64,000 bases of DNA. It comes from Asticcacaulis taihuensis. Lineage in GTDB: Bacteria; Pseudomonadota; Alphaproteobacteria; Caulobacterales; Caulobacteraceae. Location of the stretch: positions 186,001 through 250,000 of the forward strand of contig NZ_FMTS01000004.1 in the NCBI RefSeq assembly GCF_900100255.1, written 5' to 3'. The position numbers and the translations under genes were made by a program. Shown here one piece after another: positions 18,652 through 25,031 of this stretch (position 1 is its first letter; every line of letters begins with the position of its first letter). The notes under the pieces were generated by a model that did not search any database, had not been told where the DNA came from, and saw only the letters and a list, made by a program, of their open reading frames with translations.

Positions 18652-18704
18652 AATTTCCTACCCTCCTCCCCCTCTTCTCCAGCTTATCAGTAAGGATGAC
18701 TCAA

Positions 18705-19304
18705 ATGGCTAAGGTTCTCGTTCTCTATTATTCTTCCTACGGTCATATCGAAACCATGGCGAAGGCCGTGGCCGAAGGCGCCCGCGAAGCGGGTGCGCAG
18801 GTCGATATCAAGCGCGTGCCCGAAACCGCGCCGCTGGAAGTGGCCAAGGCGGCGCATTTCAAGCTCGATCAGGAAGCCCCGATCGCCACGGTTGCCGATC
18901 TCGAAAACTATGACGCTATCATCGTCGGTGTCGGCACGCGCTTTGGCCGCCTGGCCTCGCAAATGGCCGCCTTCTGGGATCAGGCCGGCGGTCTGTGGGC
19001 GCGCGGCGCCCTGCACGGCAAGGTCGGCGGCGCTTTCACGTCTACAGCCACGCAGCACGGCGGCCAGGAAACCACCCTGTTCTCCATCATCACCTCCCTG
19101 CTGCATTTCGGCATGACCGTCGTAGGCATGGATTACGGCCACGCCGGCCAGATGACGCTCGATGAGATCACCGGCGGCTCGCCTTACGGCGCCTCGACCA
19201 TCACCGGCGGCGACGGTTCGCGCCAGCCGAGCGAAAACGAATTGACCGGCGCCCGTTATCAGGGCCGCAAGATTGCCGAAACGGCCATTAAGCTGCACGG
19301 CTGA
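18705..19304 (+). CDS. wrbA: NAD(P)H:quinone oxidoreductase WrbA
   Basis: The 199-residue flavodoxin-like protein reduces quinones by two electrons using FMN and NAD(P)H, which limits semiquinone radicals. [19 protein letters not shown] at the N-terminus is the FMN phosphate loop; the [11 protein letters not shown] segment (about 78-88) and the [12 protein letters not shown] segment (about 112-123) are the WrbA signatures. Start at 18705 gives the exact WrbA length and has AAGGA 8 bases upstream. It follows the pirin gene and precedes OsmC; a hairpin terminator follows it. Confidence 0.95.
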   Translation: MAKVLVLYYSSYGHIETMAKAVAEGAREAGAQVDIKRVPETAPLEVAKAAHFKLDQEAPIATVADLENYDAIIVGVGTRFGRLASQMAAFWDQAGGLWARGALHGKVGGAFTSTATQHGGQETTLFSIITSLLHFGMTVVGMDYGHAGQMTLDEITGGSPYGASTITGGDGSRQPSENELTGARYQGRKIAETAIKLHG

Positions 19305-19313
19305 TATGGTATG

Positions 19314-19346
19314 AAAGGGTCGCCCGCACACGGGCGGCCCTTTATT
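19314..19346 (+). terminator. Hairpin terminator after wrbA
   Basis: A 13-bp stem (AAAGGGTCGCCCG at 19314-19326 with CGGGCGGCCCTTT at 19331-19343, one G-U pair) has a CACA loop and ends in TTTATT. It lies between wrbA and the OsmC gene and ends just before the OsmC ribosome binding site, so it could be a full terminator or an attenuator limiting read-through. Confidence 0.75.
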
Positions 19347-19360
19347 CTCAGGAGACCCAA

Positions 19361-19753
19361 ATGGCCCGCGCCACCGCCCATATCGGCACCGATCAATACG
19401 CCACCACGCTTCATGTCGCCGGCCGAACACTGATCGCCGACGAACCCGCCGATAACGGCGGCCAGGATGCCGGCCTGGCCCCCTATGATTTCCTGCTGTC
19501 GGCTCTCGCGTCCTGCACCGCCATTACCCTGCGCATGTATGCCGATCACAAGGGCTGGCCGCTGAAGGCGGTCGATGTCGCCCTGCACTTCTACCGCGAC
19601 GGCGAAAAGGAAATCATCGACCGGGTGGTCACCCTCGACGGCGACCTGACGCCGGGACAGCGCGAACGCCTGCTCCAGGTGACGGAACGTACGCCGGTGA
19701 CCAAGACGCTGAAGCAGGGCCTGACCATCGCCACCACTCTGCGGGACGCCTGA
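19361..19753 (+). CDS. OsmC-family peroxidase-like protein
   Basis: The 130-residue protein is an OsmC/Ohr-fold thiol protein that may reduce organic hydroperoxides. The segment LLSALASCTAITLRMYA (about residues 45-61) contains the conserved Cys of the family. The second conserved cysteine found near the middle of true OsmC/Ohr is not obvious; the matching helix reads QVTERTPVTKTL, which is the YhfA-like arrangement where the motif is often CPV. A one-cysteine member may have altered redox chemistry. GGAG lies 6 bases upstream of ATG. Confidence 0.88.
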   Translation: MARATAHIGTDQYATTLHVAGRTLIADEPADNGGQDAGLAPYDFLLSALASCTAITLRMYADHKGWPLKAVDVALHFYRDGEKEIIDRVVTLDGDLTPGQRERLLQVTERTPVTKTLKQGLTIATTLRDA

Positions 19754-19834
19754 CCGGAACGGTATCCCTGGCCTTATTCGCCAAACGCGCGACTCATGTT
19801 AACCATTTCTCAGTTGAGTATGGAGGCTGGGCAA

Positions 19835-20005
19835 ATGACGGAAGCGGTTACCAGACTTGTGGAGGGCCTGCGCGATGCCGGCTTTACCATCAATCCCTTG
19901 AAATCATCGCCCTTGTGGCAGGTCGACGGCCGCGGACCGATGAGCACGGCGCAACTGATCGACCTGGCCTCGAAGCTGCGGCTGACAACCAGCCGCCCGC
20001 ACTGA
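19835..20005 (+). CDS. Small hypothetical protein
   Basis: A 56-residue protein starting MTEAVTRLVEGLRDAGF, with a GGAGG ribosome binding site 8 bases upstream of ATG at 19835. An in-frame extension to 19796 is possible but lacks a ribosome binding site. No recognised family, signal peptide or membrane segment is visible; it looks like a small helical soluble protein. It is convergent with the L,D-transpeptidase gene about 150 bases away. Confidence 0.5.
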   Translation: MTEAVTRLVEGLRDAGFTINPLKSSPLWQVDGRGPMSTAQLIDLASKLRLTTSRPH

Positions 20006-20157
20006 TGCTGAAAAAAAGCGTCCGGTTTGGTGTGCCGGACGCAGACGTTCAGGGTCAAAGTTCAGGGAAGGACACAGGGGAATGATGTCCGAGTTCCATG
20101 AAACAGGAAATGTTGTAAAGATTCGATAGCAATCTGATACGCCCCATCGCGGACAGG

Positions 20158-21195
20158 TCATTTCTGGATACGCAGGCCGGGCGGGATCTGGTCGCCCGTG
20201 GGCAAATCGCCTTCCATGATGGTCAGCACTTCACCCGTCGTTTCCAGATTGCTGACGGCCGGCGTCACAAACACGGTGTCGCCGGTTTTCAATATGGCCG
20301 ACAGGGCATCGGCAAACGGCTTCGGTATCTGCACCTCGTTCGATATGGCGCTGTCGAGCGGTTTGCCGGCCTCGTCCTCGCGCCCCGGCAGGCTGGCGAA
20401 GATCCACTGCCTTTCACCCGATTTCGTGATCGTCAGGGTCAGGACATGGCTCTCGAAATCGCGCGCCGGCATGGAAATACGCGCCCGGCCGATTTCGACC
20501 CCTGACCGCATGACGATGATCCGGTTATCGGCCTGGGAAATGATGATGGTCACGGGGCCCTGCGGCGCGCGTTCCGGATGCCATTCATAATCCGCCGAGA
20601 CTGGTAAGGCGCCTTCGGAAGGCAGAGCCGCGCCCACGGCGTCAACCGGCAACAGGAGATCGCCGCCCGTCATGCGCATGGGTACGGAATCCACTTCGTT
20701 GACGATAACCGTAATGCCCAGGCTGGTAATGGTGAACAGCTTCTCCGCCAGGGCATAGGGCAGTCTTATGCAGCCGTGGCTGGCGGGATAACCGGGCAGG
20801 TTGCCGGCATGAAGCGCCACGCCGCTCCAGGTCAGGCGCTGCATGAAGGGCATGGGCGCGTCGTCATAGAGATTGGAGTGGTGGTCGATATCCTTTTGCA
20901 GGATGGTGAAGACACCGGTCGGGGTCTCGTGGCCATCCTTGCCGCTGGAGATGGTCGTCACCCCGATGCGCACGCCATTGCGATAGATGGTGGCGATCTG
21001 GCGGGAGAGATCGACATAGATCATGACCGGGCCGGTGGGTGCAATTTCCGGCGCCCAGACCCACTCACCCGGTTTCAGCGCCTGCGCGGCATAGGCGAGC
21101 TCGATCGAGGAAGACTTTTTCGCGGTCTCGGCCAGACCCTGCCCGGACATACCGAGCATAAGGACGGAAAGGCCAAGAGCGGAAAAGAGCTTCAT
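20158..21195 (-). CDS. Secreted L,D-transpeptidase (YkuD) with degenerate second repeat
   Basis: The 345-residue exported protein cross-links peptidoglycan or attaches proteins to it. A signal peptide covers residues 1-22. The YkuD domain (about 55-168) has the catalytic signature HAGN (His129) and SHGCIRLP (Cys142). The C-terminal part (about 203-325) starts with WHPERAPQGPV, which repeats WAPEIAPTGPV at residue 47, and continues with matching residues (SGVEIGRARIS against NGVRIGVTTIS) but has no HGC motif. This looks like an internal duplication whose second copy lost catalysis. It starts 6 bases after the preceding transpeptidase gene, suggesting translational coupling. Confidence 0.9.
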   Translation of the reverse strand: MKLFSALGLSVLMLGMSGQGLAETAKKSSSIELAYAAQALKPGEWVWAPEIAPTGPVMIYVDLSRQIATIYRNGVRIGVTTISSGKDGHETPTGVFTILQKDIDHHSNLYDDAPMPFMQRLTWSGVALHAGNLPGYPASHGCIRLPYALAEKLFTITSLGITVIVNEVDSVPMRMTGGDLLLPVDAVGAALPSEGALPVSADYEWHPERAPQGPVTIIISQADNRIIVMRSGVEIGRARISMPARDFESHVLTLTITKSGERQWIFASLPGREDEAGKPLDSAISNEVQIPKPFADALSAILKTGDTVFVTPAVSNLETTGEVLTIMEGDLPTGDQIPPGLRIQK

Positions 21196-21201
21196 GTTGC
21201 G

Positions 21202-21801
21202 TTACGCCTTTCCGGCATAGATGAGACGACCGGCGCCCAGACGGTCCATCACGGTCTGGCGATCGGTCTCGGAAAAGGCCAGGCATCCCTGGCTGCGCCC
21301 CAGCTTACCGGTCGTGGCGATCATTTCCGGGCTGACATACCAGGCGCCGTGAATGACGATGGCACGGCTGAAGGCATTGTTGTTCTGCGGGTCAAGCCCT
21401 TCCAGCCGGCGCGAAAGGCCATGTTTGCCGACATAGGTATCGCCGGTCAGATAGCTGCCTTCGGAAGTGGCTTCTGAACCGGGATCATTGGAAAAACGCT
21501 GGAGCCAGCCCGTATGGTTGAGATCGGACCCCTTGCCGTGGGCGACAAGGAAGGACTGTGTACGGCCATCGGACAGATTGAGAATATGGAAGCGCGGCTC
21601 ATGCGAGGGCTGCGAGAAATCGGCAATACCCATCAGGTCGGTGTGATCAACCCGGTCGCCGTGGCTCAGCAAAGCCTGGCGCGCCCTGGCCAGCAATTGC
21701 GGGGATGGGCCGCCTGGCGTGGCCGCGTGGGCGCGCGGCACGATCAGACTGGCGGCGCCGGCGGACAGGGCGAGGGACATAAAATGACGGCGACTACGCA
21801 T
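21202..21801 (-). CDS. L,D-transpeptidase catalytic-domain protein (YkuD_2 type), Tat-like signal
   Basis: The 199-residue product belongs to the murein L,D-transpeptidase catalytic-domain family that differs from classical YkuD. The conserved GRSQGCLAF (Cys near residue 173) and VIHGAWYVS segments are present. The N-terminus MRSRRHFMSLALSAG is a Tat-like signal ending at AHA; the ATG at 21801 is preferred over 21837 because AAGG lies about 8 bases upstream and the twin-arginine motif then starts correctly. It lies in a minus-strand cell-wall cluster, directly upstream of the second transpeptidase. Confidence 0.85.
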   Translation of the reverse strand: MRSRRHFMSLALSAGAASLIVPRAHAATPGGPSPQLLARARQALLSHGDRVDHTDLMGIADFSQPSHEPRFHILNLSDGRTQSFLVAHGKGSDLNHTGWLQRFSNDPGSEATSEGSYLTGDTYVGKHGLSRRLEGLDPQNNNAFSRAIVIHGAWYVSPEMIATTGKLGRSQGCLAFSETDRQTVMDRLGAGRLIYAGKA

Positions 21802-21893
21802 ACTGGATACCTTAATACGAAAATGGTCTTTTTTCACTACCTACATAATGTGGCTTTGATGGGTCGCCACCCCGGCCACCCGACAATCGCCGG

Positions 21894-22982
21894 TCAGGCT
21901 GTGAAGCCGCTGGAATACTGTGTGCCTGCGGCCGTGAAGGTGGCCGTCAGTTGCTGCATCCGCAGGCGCGGATCAAAGGAGATATGCACCCAGGTGCCTT
22001 CTTGGATCAATTGATCGAAGCGGATATCGCTGGCGATGATCTTCTGGCAGATTTGCAGTGGCGTGCCGAAGCCCGGACAGACGAAATCGACCGCATAGCC
22101 GCTCATATGGGCGCTGTTGGGTGCCCCGCCGACGGCGGCATTAAGCGCCGGCGAACGGTAGCCGCTGTTAACCCGGATCGGCTTGCCCAGAAGCGTGCGC
22201 ACCCGGTCCATTTGTTGCGCGGTCTGCCTCAGGGTTTCCACCATTTCCGGCGACGGCGTATTGTCGATATTGCGGTGCTCCGTATGGGTCAGTTCGTCGA
22301 GCGTGAAATACTGGGCAAAGCCATTGGCCGGCGGCGCAGGTTCGGCGGGCACGTCCAGCGCCGGAAAGACGGCCCTGGCCTTGTCGAGCCAGATTTTGCG
22401 GTCTTCCAGGCCGTTGACCCCGCCATTGACGATGCGGGTTACCCCTTCGACGTCGTCGGCATCGGCCTTGGCATTGCAGCCGGTCTGTTTCCAGAAGGCC
22501 GCCGCCCCTTGCGCCGCATAGAGCGGGTTCTCCAGCAATTCCGGCTGGTCGAGCAAGGGCTGGTTGATCAGGGCGGCATAGGTGGCGTAGTTGCTGCGCC
22601 CGGTGATCATGATGAAGCCGCGGCCGATATATTTTGCCCCGTCACCGGGATTGACATTACCGAGCGACGGCCGGTTGCCATAGACGAATTCGGCGATGGC
22701 GTCAGGGCCTGCGGCGACCAGTTCATTGGCCTTTTCGATGGTCTGGACCCGACTGCGGAAGACGGCCAGCAAAACGTCCGGGCGGTAGTTCAGGTTTTCC
22801 TTCAAGGCCCGGAAACCGGCGCTTTCGTGCGCCAGTTGCGCCAGAAAATGGACGAGGCGCTGACGCGACGTGATATTGCCCAGTGCCAGGCAGGCTTCCA
22901 GAGCCGGGGCATAGGCCAGCGCCCGATCGTCACGGATAGAGGGTGACAGCGCCTTCAATCGCTCAGGCGTGATGATGGTCAT
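21894..22982 (-). CDS. GH19 (chitinase/lysozyme-like) - peptidase M15 fusion
   Basis: The 362-residue protein joins two murein-hydrolase modules. Residues 1-205 resemble GH19 endolysins: the catalytic Glu53 in LAHESAGF and the GAKYIGRGFIMITGRSNY motif near residue 120. Residues 225-345 resemble peptidase M15_3: zinc ligands His292 and Asp299 in SAHMSGYAVDF and His333 in WVHISF. No signal peptide is seen, as in phage endolysins, so export would need a partner. GGGGG precedes ATG, and the upstream unknown membrane-protein gene ends 17 bases away, suggesting a two-gene unit. It probably cuts both the glycan chain and the peptide of peptidoglycan. Confidence 0.85.
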   Translation of the reverse strand: MTIITPERLKALSPSIRDDRALAYAPALEACLALGNITSRQRLVHFLAQLAHESAGFRALKENLNYRPDVLLAVFRSRVQTIEKANELVAAGPDAIAEFVYGNRPSLGNVNPGDGAKYIGRGFIMITGRSNYATYAALINQPLLDQPELLENPLYAAQGAAAFWKQTGCNAKADADDVEGVTRIVNGGVNGLEDRKIWLDKARAVFPALDVPAEPAPPANGFAQYFTLDELTHTEHRNIDNTPSPEMVETLRQTAQQMDRVRTLLGKPIRVNSGYRSPALNAAVGGAPNSAHMSGYAVDFVCPGFGTPLQICQKIIASDIRFDQLIQEGTWVHISFDPRLRMQQLTATFTAAGTQYSSGFTA

Positions 22983-22999
22983 GCGTGCCCCCTTACCCG

Positions 23000-24373
23000 T
23001 CAGTCGTCGCGCGGGCGCTGGTCGGGATCGAGCGCGCGCAGAGCGGCCAGGTCGTCCGGCGCATTACCGGCAGACGCCACGAGAGACGGCTGATAGCCAA
23101 GCTGCGGCGTAACCTGCGAGGTGCCGGTATTGTCCGCCGCCGGCTTGAACGCGTTCATCAGGGAGGCCAGGCCGTCCGATCCGGTCACCCCGCTGCCGCC
23201 ATCCTTGGGCTTCAGGGTCGAGCGCACCGTCATCAGCCGGGCCAGGATGTCGAACCAGAAAGGCGCGCCCAGCGTCACGGCGAAGGCGGTCATCAGCCAT
23301 CCCGCGATCAATGAGATCAGCGGCAGGACATTGAACAGGGCATTGTCGCCCAGCGAAGGTGTGCCGCGATAGAGATTGACGGTACGTTCGGAAATATTGC
23401 GCCAGCTTTGGCTCAGATTGGCTGTGAAGCTGCCTTTCGACCAGTCCGGCATGGGCGTCACCGGGATTTCCGTGGTGCGGCAGTTACCCGGCGTATAGGT
23501 GGCGTCGCCGGGACTGTCGCAGAAGCGGAACAGGTGGTTCATGGTGTCGATAGTGGTGTCGTTCCAGCCCAGGGGCAGGTCGAGCGCGCTCAAGGGGTTC
23601 TTGCCGGAATCGGGCATAAGCTGCGAGGCGTCGCTGTGGGCGCTGGCCTTTTCCTTGTAATAGGTCTCCGACGACGCCTCGACCGCCTTGCGTAAGGACG
23701 GGCTGAGATAGAGGCTCTGGGCAATCACCACCGTATTGACATTGAGGATGACGCAGGTGACCAGGGCCAGCCAGAAGATCAGGGTCTGGGTTTCGAGGCG
23801 ATACCAGCCAGAAACGCGATCCATGGTGGCATTGTACCAGTTCTCCAGAAACATCCGCGCCTTGTCGATATCGCCGGCCGAATTGTTGATGGCGAACTGG
23901 ACCATTTTCGACAGCCTGGCATTGGGCAGGTTGCGGCTGGCGGTGAGGATGGCATTCGGATCGAGGCTGCCCTCTGCATTCTGGCCGCCACTGTCCGCCA
24001 GCAGGTCAAGCACTACGAAGGCGAAATGGCTGCTGGGAATATAGGAGGGCAGGTTCTTGCCCTGGAAGAAGCTGCGCTTCGGCGGAATGGTGTAACGGCC
24101 GCGATAAAGCGACATGGTCAGCGGGTGATCGTAGAAATTCTTCAGCAGTTCGTAGCCACTGGCATCGGCCTTGACGACGGCGCCTTTGTTCGAAACATTT
24201 TGCGGCGGATGATCGCACAGCAACTCGATCAGCCCCTTTTCCAGGTTGCGCGACCGGCGCTTCATGAAGCCTTCTATGGCTTCGCGCACTACGGTGGTCA
24301 GCAGGCTCATCAGCAGGTAGACGAAGACCAGCCCCGCCGCCACGTCGATCGAGTCAGGCAACAACGAACCCAC
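23000..24373 (-). CDS. Unrecognised membrane protein, three transmembrane segments
   Basis: The product of about 457 residues has a hydrophobic N-terminal helix (AAGLVFVYLLMSLLT), a second near residue 205 (TLIFWLALVTCVILNV) and a third near residue 355 (LPLISLIAGWLMTAFAVTL), separated by large polar regions; the C-terminus is disordered (Gly, Pro, Asp). GTG at 24371-24373 is preferred because AGGGG lies 7 bases upstream; a TTG lies two codons earlier. I do not recognise the family. It lies directly upstream of the signal-less GH19-M15 protein, so a role in anchoring, exporting or regulating that hydrolase is possible but unproven. Confidence 0.6.
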   Translation of the reverse strand: MGSLLPDSIDVAAGLVFVYLLMSLLTTVVREAIEGFMKRRSRNLEKGLIELLCDHPPQNVSNKGAVVKADASGYELLKNFYDHPLTMSLYRGRYTIPPKRSFFQGKNLPSYIPSSHFAFVVLDLLADSGGQNAEGSLDPNAILTASRNLPNARLSKMVQFAINNSAGDIDKARMFLENWYNATMDRVSGWYRLETQTLIFWLALVTCVILNVNTVVIAQSLYLSPSLRKAVEASSETYYKEKASAHSDASQLMPDSGKNPLSALDLPLGWNDTTIDTMNHLFRFCDSPGDATYTPGNCRTTEIPVTPMPDWSKGSFTANLSQSWRNISERTVNLYRGTPSLGDNALFNVLPLISLIAGWLMTAFAVTLGAPFWFDILARLMTVRSTLKPKDGGSGVTGSDGLASLMNAFKPAADNTGTSQVTPQLGYQPSLVASAGNAPDDLAALRALDPDQRPRDD

Positions 24374-24741
24374 GCGCAACCCCCTGCCTTATCATATGCC
24401 CTTTTGGCAACCAGCCCGAATAACAGGGTTAACCTAAATTAACCAAAGTGCAATCTCAAGGACGCCAGCGGCCCCTTAAGGGCGCGGAATAACGCCGTCA
24501 TGCGCATTTTTTGCCACAGATTCGAGCCAGTGCGTCAGGCGCGGCTCCATCCATTATCCGGAAATCGAAAATGGACAGTCACAATACGGACATTAAATAT
24601 TTTGCCTGTAACAAACTTTTTAATTCTAAAATTTCACGCCGCGTATTTATCATACATAAAAAAATTTATGCCATTTCAACGACTTCTGTGGCATTTTTGC
24701 TATCACGCACCCTATTTATAGTACAAGTGATCAATAAAACC

Positions 24742-24755
24742 TGGCAACGTTGTCA
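24742..24755. promoter_or_regulatory. LacI-family operator-like palindrome, site 1
   Basis: TGGCAACGTTGTCA is symmetric except for one pair and matches TGACAATGTTGTCA at 43029 in 12 of 14 positions. It overlaps a possible -35 (TTGTCA) of the TonB-dependent receptor gene, so a bound LacI-family repressor would block transcription. Such sites with a central CG are typical of the LacI family. Confidence 0.6.
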
Positions 24756-24762
24756 GACCCTA

Positions 24763-24776
24763 TGATAGCGTTATCA
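24763..24776. promoter_or_regulatory. LacI-family operator-like palindrome, site 2
   Basis: TGATAGCGTTATCA is symmetric in 12 of 14 positions. Its centre lies 21 bp (two helical turns) from the centre of site 1, so two dimers could bind on the same DNA face or form a tetramer contact. It lies upstream of the receptor gene at 25032. Confidence 0.6.
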
Positions 24777-25031
24777 GGAATACGGACCCAAGGCCCTCGG
24801 CGCACACACCGAGTCCGCCGGCGAGTATCGTATCAAACAAGTTGGGAAAGAACGTAAGGATTGGCGAAACGCTCATACGGGCCTTAATGTCACGTTACAG
24901 CGTTTTTACATTTAAACAATGTTTTATAGGCACGCGGTCGCCAGCGCCGTGGTCCGTCTCTCCCATCTTGTCAGTTTTGCATATGCCGCGTTCGGAAAGC
25001 GCGCGGCCGTTCACTCCAGGGAGACGTTTTA

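Larger units (their letters stand above)
24374..25031 (+). promoter_or_regulatory. 658-bp intergenic region before the TonB-dependent receptor gene
   Basis: No gene is supported here. Bases 24580-24730 are strongly AT-rich and include a short CATAAA-AAAA-TTTATG hairpin (24655-24670). Two LacI-like operators lie at 24742-24776, with a possible TTGTCA-16-TATCAG promoter overlapping them. If transcription starts there, the receptor mRNA has a leader of about 230 bases, with a small CTCGG/CCGAG stem (24796-24813). A GGGAGA ribosome binding site sits 7 bases before the ATG at 25032. Short open frames in this gap lack ribosome binding sites and normal composition. Confidence 0.5.

Noticed and set aside
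20158-24373. Prophage lysis cassette
   Set aside because: Although the GH19-M15 protein resembles an endolysin, no capsid, tail, integrase or terminase genes are present and the neighbours are transpeptidases.
24500-24765. Short open frames in the AT-rich gap before the receptor
   Set aside because: No ribosome binding site, and they overlap operator-like sites; treated as non-coding.
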